64,000 nucleotides of DNA, from contig NZ_AUDI01000001.1 of the NCBI RefSeq assembly GCF_000425385.1, positions 668,331-732,330 of the forward strand, written 5' to 3'. Below the pieces are notes generated by a model. That model worked only from the letters and a program-made list of their open reading frames with translations. It was not told where the DNA came from and did not search any database. The position numbers and the translations under genes were made by a program. Source of the DNA: Pseudoduganella violaceinigra DSM 15887 (GTDB taxonomy: Bacteria; Pseudomonadota; Gammaproteobacteria; Burkholderiales; Burkholderiaceae_D). This document shows, in pieces, positions 19,002 through 28,641 of the stretch (position 1 is the stretch's first letter; each line of letters starts with the position of its first letter).

Positions 19002-20729
19002 ATGGCAGCAGTCCAACCCAACTCGGCGACCGGCACACCAATGTCAGGTTTGGCCCGAGCCCTGATGCAAGCGGGGCGTCTTACCCCCGTACAGGCGGAC
19101 GCGCTGCAAAAAAAGGCAGTGACTGAAAAGTCCACCTTTATTGATGTCCTGCTGGCTAGCGGGACCATCAATGCACGCGATCTCGCCGCTTTTTGCGCCG
19201 AAACCTTCGCCTACCCCTTGCTGGACCTGGCAGCGATCAATGTCACCATCCTGCCGCCCAAGGCCATCGACGCCAAGCTGATGGCCACCCAGCGGGTGAT
19301 CCCGCTGGCCAAGCGCGGCAACAAGATGTCGGTGGCCCTGTCCGACCCGACCAATATCCAGGCCCTGGACCAGATCAAGTTCCAGGCCGAATCGACCGTG
19401 GAACCGGTCATTGTGCAGCACGACGTGCTGCTCAAGCTGCTCGAAACCCTGACCAAGAGTACCGAGCAGACCATCATGGACATGACCGGCGACGAAGGGG
19501 ATATCCAGTTCGCCGAGGAAGAATCCGCCGCCCAGGCCGCGCCCGACGCCGCCGCCGAAGTGGAAGACGCGCCGATCGTGCGCTTCCTGAACAAGATGCT
19601 GATGGATGCGGTCAATATGGGCGCCTCCGACTTGCACTTCGAGCCTTACGAAAAGTTTTACCGGATCCGCTTCCGCGTCGACGGCAACCTGGTCGAACAT
19701 GCCCAGCCGCCCACTTCGATCAAGGACAAGCTGGTGTCGCGTATCAAGGTGCTGTCCAAGCTCGACATCTCGGAAAAACGCGTGCCGCAGGACGGCCGCA
19801 TGCGCCTGATCGTCTCGTCCACCAAGACCATCGACCTGCGTGTCTCGACCCTGCCGACCCTGTTCGGCGAAAAAACCGTGATGCGTATTCTGGACGCGAC
19901 CCAGGCCCAGATGGGCATCGATGCGCTGGGCTACGATCCGGACCAGAAGGAAATCCTGCTGGAGGCGGTGCACCGCCCCTACGGCATGGTGCTGGTGACC
20001 GGCCCGACCGGTTCCGGCAAGACCGTGTCGCTGTATACCTGCCTGAACATCCTGAACAAACCGGGCATCAATATTTCGACTGCGGAAGACCCGGCCGAGA
20101 TCAACTTGCCGGGGGTGAACCAGGTCAACGTCAACGACCGGGCCGGCCTGAGCTTCCCGGTGGCGCTGAAGTCCTTCCTGCGCCAGGATCCCGACATCAT
20201 CATGGTCGGTGAGATCCGTGACCTGGAAACGGCCGACATCGCGATCAAGGCGGCGCAAACCGGCCACATGGTGTTCTCCACCCTGCACACCAATGACGCC
20301 CCGTCGACCCTGACGCGTTTGATGAATATGGGGGTGGCGCCCTTCAATATTGCCTCCTCGGTGATCCTGATCACGGCGCAGCGCCTGGCGCGCCGTCTCT
20401 GCACTTGCAAGAAGCCAATCGAAATTGCACCCGATTTGCTGATCAAGGCAGGGTATAAGGAGCACGAGCTGGATGGCACATGGAAACCTTACGGCCCGGT
20501 GGGCTGTGAGCGCTGTAACGGCACCGGCTATAAGGGCCGGGTCGGTATTTACCAGATCATGCCGATCACGCCCGCGATCGAAGCATTGATCCTGGCAAAT
20601 GGCAACGCGATGCAAATCGCCGCGCAATCGGAATCAGAAGGCGTCAAGTCTCTGCGCCAATCGGGCCTGGTCAAGGTCAAGAACGGACTGACCAGCCTGG
20701 AAGAAGTGCTGGGCTGCACCAATGAATAG
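19002..20729 (+). CDS. pilB: type IV pilus extension ATPase PilB
   Basis: The 575-residue protein powers type IV pilus polymerisation at the inner membrane. It has an N-terminal GSPII_E/MshEN-type domain (about 20-150), then the secretion ATPase core with Walker A GPTGSGKT at 334-341, DPDIIMVGEIRD (Walker B region) and the His box TGHMVFSTLHTNDAP. A tetracysteine zinc site near the C-terminus is formed by CTCKKP and CERCNGTGYKGR. It lies 11 bp before pilC. The start at 19002 lacks a clear Shine-Dalgarno; a second in-frame Met lies at 19041. Confidence 0.96.
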   Translation: MAAVQPNSATGTPMSGLARALMQAGRLTPVQADALQKKAVTEKSTFIDVLLASGTINARDLAAFCAETFAYPLLDLAAINVTILPPKAIDAKLMATQRVIPLAKRGNKMSVALSDPTNIQALDQIKFQAESTVEPVIVQHDVLLKLLETLTKSTEQTIMDMTGDEGDIQFAEEESAAQAAPDAAAEVEDAPIVRFLNKMLMDAVNMGASDLHFEPYEKFYRIRFRVDGNLVEHAQPPTSIKDKLVSRIKVLSKLDISEKRVPQDGRMRLIVSSTKTIDLRVSTLPTLFGEKTVMRILDATQAQMGIDALGYDPDQKEILLEAVHRPYGMVLVTGPTGSGKTVSLYTCLNILNKPGINISTAEDPAEINLPGVNQVNVNDRAGLSFPVALKSFLRQDPDIIMVGEIRDLETADIAIKAAQTGHMVFSTLHTNDAPSTLTRLMNMGVAPFNIASSVILITAQRLARRLCTCKKPIEIAPDLLIKAGYKEHELDGTWKPYGPVGCERCNGTGYKGRVGIYQIMPITPAIEALILANGNAMQIAAQSESEGVKSLRQSGLVKVKNGLTSLEEVLGCTNE

Positions 20730-20740
20730 GAAATAAGCAT

Positions 20741-21952
20741 ATGGCTACTGCGGGCAACGCGAAAGAACAAGTCTTCGCATGGGAAGGCAAAGATAAAACC
20801 GGCAAGACGGTGCGCGGCGAGATGCGCGCCGGCGGCGAGGCCGTGGTCAACGTGACCCTGCGCCGCCAGGGCATCATGGTGACCAAGGTCAAGAAGAAGG
20901 TCTACCGCTCCGGCAAGAAGGTCACCGACAAGGACATCACCTTGTTTACGCGCCAGCTGGCGACCATGATGAAGGCCGGCGTACCGCTGCTGCAAGCCTT
21001 CGACATCGTCGGCAAGGGCCACGCCAATCCTTCGGTGGCCAAGCTGGTCCTCGACCTGCGCGCCGACGTCGAAACCGGTACCAGCCTGAACATGGCGTTC
21101 CGCAAGTACCCGCTGTACTTCGATCCGCTGTTCTGCAACCTGGTGGCCGCCGGCGAACAGGCCGGTATCCTGGAAGACTTGCTGACCCGTCTGGCGATCT
21201 ACAAGGAAAAGACCCTGGCCATCAAGGCCAAGATCAAGTCGGCCCTGACTTACCCGATCGCCGTGCTGGCGGTGGCGTTCATCGTGACGGCCGTGATCAT
21301 GATCTGGGTGGTACCGGCCTTCAAGGAAGTGTTCAAGAGCTTCGGCGCGGACTTGCCGGCGCCGACCCTGTTCGTGATGGCAGTGTCGGAATACTTCGTC
21401 AAGTACTGGTACCTCATCTTCGGCATCTTGTTCGGCGCGCTGTACTTCTTCTTCCAGTCCTGGAAGCGCTCGGCGGAAATGCAGGCTACGATGGACCGCC
21501 TGCTGTTGAAGGCGCCGATTTTCGGCGAGGTGATCCGCAAGGCGACCATTGCCCGCTGGACCCGTACCCTGTCCACCATGTTCGCCGCCGGCGTGCCCCT
21601 GGTCGAATCGCTGGACTCGGTGGGCGGCGCCTCGGGCAACAAGGTGTACCTGGAAGCGACCAAGAAAATCCAGAACGAAGTCAGCACCGGTACCAGCCTG
21701 ACCGTGGCCATGCAAAACGCGGACGTATTCCCGAGCATGGTGACGCAGATGGTGGCCATCGGCGAAGAATCGGGTGCGCTCGACTCCATGCTGGGCAAGG
21801 TGGCCGACTTCTACGAGGAAGAGGTCGATGAGGCGGTATCCCAGCTTTCCAGCCTGATGGAACCAATGATCATGGTGATCCTGGGCGTGCTGATCGGTGG
21901 CCTGGTGGTCGCGATGTACCTGCCAATCTTCAAACTCGGTTCCGTGGTGTAA
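20741..21952 (+). CDS. pilC: type IV pilus inner-membrane platform protein PilC
   Basis: The 403-residue GspF/PilC-family protein has two repeated cytoplasmic T2SSF domains (about 70-190, LFTRQLATMMKAGVPLLQAF; and about 275-395, RTLSTMFAAGVPLVESL) and hydrophobic membrane helices near 170-200, 220-240 and 380-400. It forms the platform on which PilB works. AGGAAATAAGCAT precedes the ATG as ribosome site. The gene is part of pilBCD-coaE. Confidence 0.96.
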   Translation: MATAGNAKEQVFAWEGKDKTGKTVRGEMRAGGEAVVNVTLRRQGIMVTKVKKKVYRSGKKVTDKDITLFTRQLATMMKAGVPLLQAFDIVGKGHANPSVAKLVLDLRADVETGTSLNMAFRKYPLYFDPLFCNLVAAGEQAGILEDLLTRLAIYKEKTLAIKAKIKSALTYPIAVLAVAFIVTAVIMIWVVPAFKEVFKSFGADLPAPTLFVMAVSEYFVKYWYLIFGILFGALYFFFQSWKRSAEMQATMDRLLLKAPIFGEVIRKATIARWTRTLSTMFAAGVPLVESLDSVGGASGNKVYLEATKKIQNEVSTGTSLTVAMQNADVFPSMVTQMVAIGEESGALDSMLGKVADFYEEEVDEAVSQLSSLMEPMIMVILGVLIGGLVVAMYLPIFKLGSVV

Positions 21953-21959
21953 GACGACA

Positions 21960-22829
21960 ATGCTAGAGACTTTGATGCTGTTTTCCCCGCCCGCAACGCT
22001 GGCCGCCGCCGTGGTGGCCGGCATCCTGGGCTTGTTGATCGGCAGTTTCCTGAACGTGGTGATCCACCGCCTGCCGATCATGATGCAGCGCGAAGTCGAC
22101 AGCGTGTGCGCCTGCGAACGCGACGAACCGGAACCGCATCCGGAGCAGTACAACCTGGTAGTGCCGCGTTCGGCCTGCCCGCACTGCAAGCACCAGATCA
22201 CGGCGCTGGAAAACATCCCGGTCGTCAGCTGGCTGGTACTGGGTGGCAAATGCCGCTCCTGCAAGGCGCCGATTTCGCCGCGTTACCCCGTCATCGAAGC
22301 GCTGACGGCGCTGCTGTCGGCCGGCCTGGTGTGGCATTTCGGCTCCGGCTGGGCCGGCATGGCCGCCGTGGTGTTCGGCTGGCTGCTGGTGGCGATGACC
22401 TTCATCGATATCGACACCCAGCTGCTGCCGGACGACCTGACCTATCCGCTGCTGTGGCTCGGCCTGCTGGCCAACACCCAAGGCCTGTTCGCGCCGCTGG
22501 GCGACGCCGTGCTGGGCGCCGCTGCCGGCTATATGGCGCTGTGGCTGGTCAATGGCGCCTACAAGCTGGTGCGCGGCCATGACGGCATGGGCTACGGCGA
22601 CTTCAAGCTGCTGGCGGCGCTCGGCGCCTGGATGGGCTGGCAAATGCTGCCGGCGATTATCCTGCTGTCCTCGGTGGTCGGCTCGCTGATCGGCATCTGC
22701 GTCATCCTCGCTTCGCGCCTGGGCTTCAGCCACAAAATCCCGTTCGGCCCCTACCTGGCCGGCGCCGGCCTGGTTGCCCTGCTGTACGGCAAGCAGGTGA
22801 CCGCCTTAATTTACGGGGTGACGGGCTGA
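21960..22829 (+). CDS. pilD: prepilin peptidase / N-methyltransferase PilD
   Basis: The 289-residue polytopic membrane protein cleaves prepilin leader peptides and methylates the new N-terminus. The cytoplasmic loop has two CxxC pairs (CPHCKHQ and CRSCKAP), and the two catalytic Asp regions are FIDIDTQLLPDDLT and GMGYGDFKLLAALGAW. The start MLETLM lies 7 bp after the pilC stop. The frame is open further upstream inside pilC, but that part is not pilD-like. Confidence 0.96.
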   Translation: MLETLMLFSPPATLAAAVVAGILGLLIGSFLNVVIHRLPIMMQREVDSVCACERDEPEPHPEQYNLVVPRSACPHCKHQITALENIPVVSWLVLGGKCRSCKAPISPRYPVIEALTALLSAGLVWHFGSGWAGMAAVVFGWLLVAMTFIDIDTQLLPDDLTYPLLWLGLLANTQGLFAPLGDAVLGAAAGYMALWLVNGAYKLVRGHDGMGYGDFKLLAALGAWMGWQMLPAIILLSSVVGSLIGICVILASRLGFSHKIPFGPYLAGAGLVALLYGKQVTALIYGVTG

Positions 22830-22830
22830 C

Positions 22831-23433
22831 ATGCCGGCGCGCTTCGTGGTCGGCCTGACAGGCGGCATCGGCAGCGGTAAAAGCCTGGTGGCCGAGCTGT
22901 TTGCCGAGCGCGGCGCCAGCATTGTCGACACCGACCAGATCGCCCACACCCTGACCGCGCCGCATGGCGCCGCAATGCCTGCCATCCTGGCCGAATTCGG
23001 GGCCCAGATGGCCGACAGCCAGGGCGCCATGGACCGCGCAAAGATGCGCGAGCTGGTCTTCCGCGAACCGGCGGCCAAGCGCCGCCTGGAAGCCATCCTC
23101 CATCCCATGATCCGCGCCGCCACCCTGGCGGCCGCGGCCGATGCCAGCGGCGCCTACGTGATGCTGGCCATTCCCCTGCTGGTCGAATCGGGCACCTGGA
23201 AAGAGCAGGTCAGCCGCGTCCTCGTGATCGACTGCCCGGAGCAAGTCCAGCTGGCGCGCGTCATGGCGCGCAATGGCCTGCCGGAAGCCCAGGTGCGCGC
23301 CATCATGGCGGCCCAGGTGCCGCGCAGCGTACGGCTGGCGGCGGCCGACGACGTCATCGACAATGGCGGCACGCTAGCAGCATTGATCCCCCAGGTAGAC
23401 CGTTTGCATGATTTTTATCAGCAATATTTGTAA
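22831..23433 (+). CDS. coaE: dephospho-CoA kinase
   Basis: The 200-residue P-loop kinase catalyses the last step of coenzyme A synthesis. Walker A is GLTGGIGSGKS (residues 8-18), followed by DTDQIAHTLTAP and the lid region RVMARNGLPEAQVRAIMAAQ. It starts 1 bp after the pilD stop, the usual pilD-coaE pairing. Confidence 0.96.
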   Translation: MPARFVVGLTGGIGSGKSLVAELFAERGASIVDTDQIAHTLTAPHGAAMPAILAEFGAQMADSQGAMDRAKMRELVFREPAAKRRLEAILHPMIRAATLAAAADASGAYVMLAIPLLVESGTWKEQVSRVLVIDCPEQVQLARVMARNGLPEAQVRAIMAAQVPRSVRLAAADDVIDNGGTLAALIPQVDRLHDFYQQYL

Positions 23434-23494
23434 TTTTGCCTCGCATAGTTCAGAATCACTAGATTATTAATAGGTCTTCCACACGAGGGATGCT

Positions 23495-24250
23495 TTGATC
23501 GTTTACGAATATCCTTTCAATGAGCGCATCCGAACGCTGCTGCGCCTGGAGGATTTATACGAGAAATTCAAATTCTTTGTGCATCAGGAACACCCGATGC
23601 AGCATCACGTCGCATTGGCCACCATTTTCGACATGCTCGAAGTGGCCGGCCGCGCCGATCTCAAGTCCGACCTGCTGCAGGAACTCGAACGCCAGCGCCA
23701 GAGCCTGCTGGGCTACCGGACCAATCCGAATGTCCAGGCCGACATGCTGGACGCCATCCTGTCCGAACTCGACAGCGTATCCAGCGCCCTGGTCGCGGCA
23801 CAGGGCAAGACCGGGCAGAACGTGCGCGACAATGAGTGGCTGATGAGCATCCGCGGCCGCACCATCATCCCCGGCGGCGCCTGCGAATTCGACTTGCCGT
23901 CCTACTACGCTTGGCAAAAGCAGCCGGCCGAGAAGCGTTTCAACGATATCGCCGCCTGGTTCAACCCGCTGGTACCGCTGTTCGACGCCCTGGCCCTGGT
24001 GCTGCGCCTGCTGCGCGATTCGGGCGCGCCGGTGAAAATGATCGCCAATGCCGGCAGTTATCAGCAAATGCTACAAGGCAAGGTTTACCAGATGCTGCGC
24101 CTGGCGGTCGACGCTTCGCAAGGGGCCATCCCCGAAATCTCGGCCAATAAATACATGCTGTGGGTACGCTTCACCTCCCAGGGCGGCGACCTCAAACCCA
24201 AGCCGCTGGAAGAAGATGTCCCCTTCGAGCTCACCCTCTGTAATTTCTAA
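23495..24250 (+). CDS. zapD: cell division protein ZapD
   Basis: The 251-residue protein matches ZapD (YacF), which bundles FtsZ filaments at the division ring. Typical segments are [19 protein letters not shown] at the N-terminus, [19 protein letters not shown] in the middle and PFELTLCNF at the C-terminus. The start is TTG at 23495, with GAGGGA at 23485-23490 as ribosome site; no in-frame ATG fits. The order coaE-zapD-yacG is conserved in proteobacteria. Confidence 0.94.
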   Translation: MIVYEYPFNERIRTLLRLEDLYEKFKFFVHQEHPMQHHVALATIFDMLEVAGRADLKSDLLQELERQRQSLLGYRTNPNVQADMLDAILSELDSVSSALVAAQGKTGQNVRDNEWLMSIRGRTIIPGGACEFDLPSYYAWQKQPAEKRFNDIAAWFNPLVPLFDALALVLRLLRDSGAPVKMIANAGSYQQMLQGKVYQMLRLAVDASQGAIPEISANKYMLWVRFTSQGGDLKPKPLEEDVPFELTLCNF

Positions 24251-24255
24251 GCACC

Positions 24256-24435
24256 ATGCCTACTGTCGTTGAATGCCCCACCTGCCACACCAAGGTAGAG
24301 TGGACGGAAGCCAATCAATACCGCCCTTTCTGCAGCGAGCGCTGCAAGATGATCGACCTTGGCGCTTGGGCCGAGGAAAAGTACACCATCCCCGGCGCCG
24401 CCCCGGCCGATCCTCTGGAAGAGGAGCCGCAGTGA
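24256..24435 (+). CDS. yacG: DNA gyrase inhibitor YacG
   Basis: A 59-residue zinc-ribbon protein, too short for many gene finders. It has CPTC near residues 7-10 and CSERC at 26-30 (CxxC...CxxxC zinc site), followed by [11 protein letters not shown], the YacG signature. In E. coli YacG binds GyrB and inhibits gyrase. It starts 5 bp after the zapD stop, completing the coaE-zapD-yacG set. Confidence 0.94.
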   Translation: MPTVVECPTCHTKVEWTEANQYRPFCSERCKMIDLGAWAEEKYTIPGAAPADPLEEEPQ

Positions 24436-24631
24436 GGCGGCAAGCACTGCTCACCGGACATCTTGCTTACATAAGTAACTTTCACGCTACTTAGCGCTCC
24501 CTGCGCACCGCAGTACTGCTGGCACCATTTTGCCTGGCCGCTCACTGGCCTGAGCGTGGAACCGAGCGTGGGCGGACCCTCCTGCTAAGACAGCGCGGCG
24601 GCGTGGACCCGGTCCGGCCAGCGGCGCCCGC

Positions 24632-25042
24632 TCAAGCGCCGTAACGTACGCGGTCCAACCACTCAAGCAAGGGAATGGTGGCCGGCAGCAAGGGTTCTAC
24701 CCCCACGCTGCCCTGCCAGGCAAAGGCCTGCCCTTCCAGGCTTTGCGGCTCGCCCGTCCATTCGCGGCTGATGAAGAAATGCAGCCGGACGTGGGCGTGC
24801 TCGTACACATGCTCCACGCCGCACCATTCCTCCGCGCTGCCGATATGGATGCCCAGCTCTTCCACGAATTCGCGTTTGAGCGCTTCAAGAATGGTTTCGC
24901 CCGGGTCGACTTTCCCGCCCGGGAATTCCCAGTAGCCGGCGTAAGGCTTGCCTTCCGGGCGCTGGCCCAGCAGGACATCGCCATTGGGCTGCATCAGGAT
25001 GCCGACGGCGACGTCGATCGGCCGCGGGGCGGCGGCGCTCAT
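24632..25042 (-). CDS. mutT: 8-oxo-dGTP diphosphatase MutT (Nudix)
   Basis: The 136-residue Nudix hydrolase removes oxidised dGTP from the nucleotide pool. The full Nudix box is present (GGKVDPGETILEALKREF followed by VEELGI, about residues 41-64). The start MSAAAPRP overlaps the stop of the DUF815 ATPase gene (ATGA); the longer frame runs antisense-like through that gene and is not real. The order argJ-ATPase-mutT is commonly seen in Burkholderiales. Confidence 0.92.
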   Translation of the reverse strand: MSAAAPRPIDVAVGILMQPNGDVLLGQRPEGKPYAGYWEFPGGKVDPGETILEALKREFVEELGIHIGSAEEWCGVEHVYEHAHVRLHFFISREWTGEPQSLEGQAFAWQGSVGVEPLLPATIPLLEWLDRVRYGA

Positions 25043-25902
25043 GGCAGCCTCCCGGCGTAATCGCGCGCAAACTGCCAGGCCACGCGGCCGGAACGCGAGC
25101 CGCGCAACAACGCCCACTGCAAGGCTTCGCTGCGGGCGTCGGCGATCTGCGACACGCTGCAGCCGAAGGCGGCCAGCCAATGCGCCACGATGCCCAGGTA
25201 GTCCTCCTGCTTGAACGGGTAGAACGACAGCCACAGACCGAAGCGCTCGGACAGGGAAATCTTTTCCTCCACGGTTTCGCCCGGATGCAGGTCGCCATCC
25301 TCGTCATGCGTGTAGCTGGCATTGTCCGACATGCGTTCGGGCATCAGGTGACGCCGGTTGGAGGTGGCGTAGATCAGCACATTGTCGATCACCGCCGAGA
25401 CCGAGCCGTCCAGCGCCACTTTCAGCGCCTTGTAGCCACTTTCGCCCTCCTCGAACGACAGGTCGTCGCAAAACACGACAAAGCGCTCGGGACGTCCCGC
25501 CACCAGGTCCATGATGTCGGGCAGGTCATGCAAGTCGGCCTTGTCGACTTCGATCAGGCGCAAGCCCTGCCCGGCAAACGCGCCCAGGCAAGCCTTGATC
25601 AGGGACGACTTGCCGGTGCCGCGGGCCCCGGTCAGCAGCACGTTATTGGCCGGCTTGCCTTCCACGAACTGGCGCGTGTTCTGTTCGATCTGCGCCTTCT
25701 GACGGCCGACGTGCTGCAGGTCGTCGAAGGCGATTTGCGCCGGCCGCGGCACCGGCTGCAGATAGCCATTGCCGCGCTTGCGCCAGCGGAAAGCAGTCGA
25801 GGCCTGCCAGTCCGGCGCGACGGCCGCCGGCGGCAGGATGGCTTCCACGCGCTCGAGCAGGGCTTCGGCGCGCTTGAGGAATTGGTCGAGTTGGTGCGAC
25901 AT
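25039..25902 (-). CDS. DUF815 family AAA-like ATP-binding protein
   Basis: The 287-residue protein has a P-loop (LLTGARGTGKSS, about 89-100), a Walker B-like segment FVVFCDDLSFEEGE (about 142-155) and a sensor-like ATSNRRHLMPERM. This arrangement is that of DUF815/AAA+ proteins of unknown cellular role, annotated only as ATPases. It is 4 bp downstream of argJ and overlaps mutT by 4 bp. Confidence 0.88.
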   Translation of the reverse strand: MSHQLDQFLKRAEALLERVEAILPPAAVAPDWQASTAFRWRKRGNGYLQPVPRPAQIAFDDLQHVGRQKAQIEQNTRQFVEGKPANNVLLTGARGTGKSSLIKACLGAFAGQGLRLIEVDKADLHDLPDIMDLVAGRPERFVVFCDDLSFEEGESGYKALKVALDGSVSAVIDNVLIYATSNRRHLMPERMSDNASYTHDEDGDLHPGETVEEKISLSERFGLWLSFYPFKQEDYLGIVAHWLAAFGCSVSQIADARSEALQWALLRGSRSGRVAWQFARDYAGRLP

Positions 25903-25906
25903 CCGC

Positions 25907-27145
25907 TCAGGAACGGTAGTCCGCGTTGATCGACACGTAGTCGTGCGACAGGTCGCAGGTGTAGACGGTGGCGGCCGCGCTGCCGCGCGCCAGCTTCACG
26001 CGTACGGTGATTTCGCTCTGCTTCATGACGCGCTGGCCGTCCGCTTCCTGGTAGTCCGGATTGCGCCCGCCATCCTTGGCCACCCAGACATCGTCCAGGA
26101 ACAGGTTGATCTTGCTGACGTCCAGGTCGTCCACGCCGGCGTAGCCGATGGCGGCCAGGATGCGGCCCAGGTTCGGATCGGAGGCGAAGAAGGCGGTCTT
26201 CACCAGCGGGGAGTGGCCGATCGAGTAGGCGATCTTGCGGCATTCCGCCGCATCCTTGCCGTCTTCCACGGTGATGGTCATGAACTTGGTGGCGCCTTCG
26301 CCGTCGCGCACGATGGCCTGCGCCAGGAACACCGACAGCTCGGTGACGGCAGCCGCCAGGGCCCGGTATTCCGGCGAATCGACCGCATCGACCACCAGGC
26401 TGCCGGCACCGGTGGCCACCAGCATGAAAGAATCGTTGGTCGAGGTGTCGCCGTCGATGGTGATGCAGTTGAAGGACTGGTCGGCCGCTTCCTTGACCAG
26501 CACGTCCAGCACCGGCTGCGCGACCTTGGCGTCAAACGCCAGGTAGCCCAGCATGGTCGCCATATTCGGCTTGATCATGCCCGCGCCCTTCGAAATGCCG
26601 GTCATGGTGACTTGATGGCCGGCGATCTCGACCGTGCGCGAAGCAGCCTTGGGCTGGGTGTCGGTAGTCATGATCGCTTCGGCGGCATTGAACCAGTTGT
26701 CCAGCTTCAGGTTCTCGAGCGCCTTCGGCAGGCCGGCCACGATTTTTTCGACCGGCAGCGGCTCCAGGATCACGCCGGTGGAAAACGGCAGGATCTGCTG
26801 GGCGTCGCAGCCCATTTCCCGGGCCAGCGCGGCGCAGGTGGCGCGCGCATTGGCCAGGCCGGCTGCGCCGGTGCCGGCGTTGGCATTGCCGGTGTTGATC
26901 ATCAGGGCGCGGATCGGCTTGCCGCCCGCGTTCACGGCCGCCAGGTTTTCCTTGGAAATCTGCACCGGCGCGGCGCAGAAGCGGTTCAGCGTGAATACGC
27001 CGGACACGGTGGCGCCGTCAGCCAGTTTCAGGACCAGCACGTCCTTGCGGCCCGGCTTCTTGATGCCGGCTTCAGCATAGCCGAGTTCGATACCGGCAAC
27101 CGGCTTCAGGTCGGCGGCGACTGGGATGGGGGAATTGACGGCCAT
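25907..27145 (-). CDS. argJ: bifunctional ornithine/glutamate N-acetyltransferase ArgJ
   Basis: The 412-residue protein self-cleaves at its KPNMATML motif, making Thr197 the nucleophile of the beta chain. ArgJ recycles the acetyl group from N-acetylornithine to glutamate in arginine synthesis. The N-terminus ([19 protein letters not shown]) and [14 protein letters not shown] segment fit the family, as does the length. It heads a minus-strand operon with the DUF815 ATPase and mutT. Confidence 0.96.
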   Translation of the reverse strand: MAVNSPIPVAADLKPVAGIELGYAEAGIKKPGRKDVLVLKLADGATVSGVFTLNRFCAAPVQISKENLAAVNAGGKPIRALMINTGNANAGTGAAGLANARATCAALAREMGCDAQQILPFSTGVILEPLPVEKIVAGLPKALENLKLDNWFNAAEAIMTTDTQPKAASRTVEIAGHQVTMTGISKGAGMIKPNMATMLGYLAFDAKVAQPVLDVLVKEAADQSFNCITIDGDTSTNDSFMLVATGAGSLVVDAVDSPEYRALAAAVTELSVFLAQAIVRDGEGATKFMTITVEDGKDAAECRKIAYSIGHSPLVKTAFFASDPNLGRILAAIGYAGVDDLDVSKINLFLDDVWVAKDGGRNPDYQEADGQRVMKQSEITVRVKLARGSAAATVYTCDLSHDYVSINADYRS

Positions 27146-27310
27146 GGAGTTGTTCTCATTCTTGAAGGTGGTGTGAAGCTGTTATTTTAAACGCATGCGC
27201 CGGCGCGTGCGCAGTGCAATAAGTCCGATCAACGAACGCAAAAATTCCCCATTTTCCCGAAGCTGCTCTCTATTTGTGCAGATAGAGATACAACTCAGTG
27301 CAATTTTAGT

Positions 27311-27344
27311 TTATCATGGGCAACTGTCATAAATAATTTGACAT
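27311..27344 (+). promoter_or_regulatory. possible promoter with PhoB-like half-site upstream of the porin-PBP pair
   Basis: CTGTCAT, a perfect PhoB half-site, lies at 27324-27330, with TTATCAT at 27311-27317 and TTGACAT at 27338-27344. The spacings (13 and 14 bp) are not the canonical 11, so this is weak. TTGACA (27338-27343) could simply be a -35 hexamer, but no convincing -10 is seen at 16-18 bp. Confidence 0.25.
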
Positions 27345-27398
27345 TAATTTAAAGTGCATAGCACTAACAATAAGATAACATTCGATCGGATCACTTTC

Positions 27399-28631
27399 AT
27401 GAAGAAACAGCTTCTCGCCGCCGCCATGCTGGCTGCCACCGGCATGATGGCCCAGGCCGCTACCCTGGGCGACGGCAACCTCAGCATCAGCGGCTTCGGC
27501 ACCCTGGGCGTGGCCAAGACCGACACCGACGACGCCAAATTCGCGCGCTACAACCAGGCGGCCGGCACCGGCGACTCGCCCCGCATCGGCCTGGACAGCA
27601 ATCTCGGTCTGCAAGCGACCTACGCCTTCGACGAGCGCCTGTCGGCCACCGTGCAAGTGCTGACCCGCAAGAACACCAGCCAGCAGTTCACCACCGACCT
27701 GACCTGGGGCTTCCTGAAGTACAAGCTGAACGATGAGACCAGTGTGCGCCTGGGCCGCGTGGTCCTGCCCGCTTTCCTGATCTCCGACTACCAAAACGTC
27801 GGCTACGCCAACACCATGATGCGCCCGCCGATTGAAATGTACGGCCAGGCACCGATCGAAAACGTGGATGGCGGCGACGTCAACTGGCAGCACGCCTTCG
27901 GCGACACCAATGTCACCGTCCAGGCATTTGGCGGCGTCAGCCGCGGCAAGCTGTATATCCCGACCGGCGCCGGCTCCGTTGCCAAGCACCAGTCGCCGGT
28001 ATTCGGCGCCGCGGTGACGGCCGAATACGGTCCATTCACGGCCCGCTTCGCGCACGCCCGCGCCAAGATTGAAGTCAACGACCTGCAGCCGATCAATGCC
28101 CTGACCGACGGCCTGGTAGCGACCGGCGTGCCGGCCGCCATCCAGCTGGCCGACGAGCTGACCCTCAAAGGCGGCAAGCGCATGAGCTTTACCGAAATCG
28201 GCCTGACGATGGATTACAAGAACATCGTGCTGCAAGCCGAGTACGCCCAGCGCCGCGCCCATGCACCGGTCTACATCCCGGAAACCAATTCGGGCTATCT
28301 CATGGCCGGTTACCGCTTCGGCAAAGTGCTGCCTTATTACACCCACGCCTTCTACAAGGGCGCAGGGACGTCCGTGAGCGTGCCGGACCTGCCGGCCGCC
28401 CACCCGCTGGCGCCGGTCTTTGGCGCCGTACGCGGCCTGCTGGTTTCCCCGGAACAGAAATCCGACCTGATTGGCGTGCGTTGGGACTTCGCCAAGTCGC
28501 TGGCCCTGAAAGTGCAGATCGACCACGTGCAGCCGAAGAACAAGGGCGGTTCCCTGATCCTGCCTTCCGGCGCGCTCACCTACAACAACAGCGTGAACGT
28601 CTATGCCGCCGGCATCGACTTCGTGTTCTAA
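27399..28631 (+). CDS. outer-membrane porin-like protein
   Basis: The 410-residue protein has a signal peptide (ends AQAA, about residue 22) and beta-barrel-like sequence. The barrel starts SISGFGTLGVAKTD, contains segments such as RIGLDSNLGLQATYAFDERL, and ends in aromatic GIDFVF, as needed for outer-membrane insertion. It is of the type annotated as porin or hypothetical OMP in Oxalobacteraceae. It is 10 bp upstream of a small phosphate-binding-like protein, suggesting joint work in uptake. The start was placed at the signal-peptide Met. Confidence 0.78.
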   Translation: MKKQLLAAAMLAATGMMAQAATLGDGNLSISGFGTLGVAKTDTDDAKFARYNQAAGTGDSPRIGLDSNLGLQATYAFDERLSATVQVLTRKNTSQQFTTDLTWGFLKYKLNDETSVRLGRVVLPAFLISDYQNVGYANTMMRPPIEMYGQAPIENVDGGDVNWQHAFGDTNVTVQAFGGVSRGKLYIPTGAGSVAKHQSPVFGAAVTAEYGPFTARFAHARAKIEVNDLQPINALTDGLVATGVPAAIQLADELTLKGGKRMSFTEIGLTMDYKNIVLQAEYAQRRAHAPVYIPETNSGYLMAGYRFGKVLPYYTHAFYKGAGTSVSVPDLPAAHPLAPVFGAVRGLLVSPEQKSDLIGVRWDFAKSLALKVQIDHVQPKNKGGSLILPSGALTYNNSVNVYAAGIDFVF

Positions 28632-28641
28632 GGAGACGGCC

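Noticed and set aside
24436..24631. 196-bp gap between yacG and mutT as possible small gene or RNA
   Set aside because: Short frames there have no ribosome site or recognisable motif and there is no strong hairpin.
27324..27344. Canonical Pho box upstream of the porin/PBP operon
   Set aside because: Only one perfect half-site; the others are 13-14 bp away instead of 11, unlike the exact array at 6860-6899. Kept only as a weak candidate.
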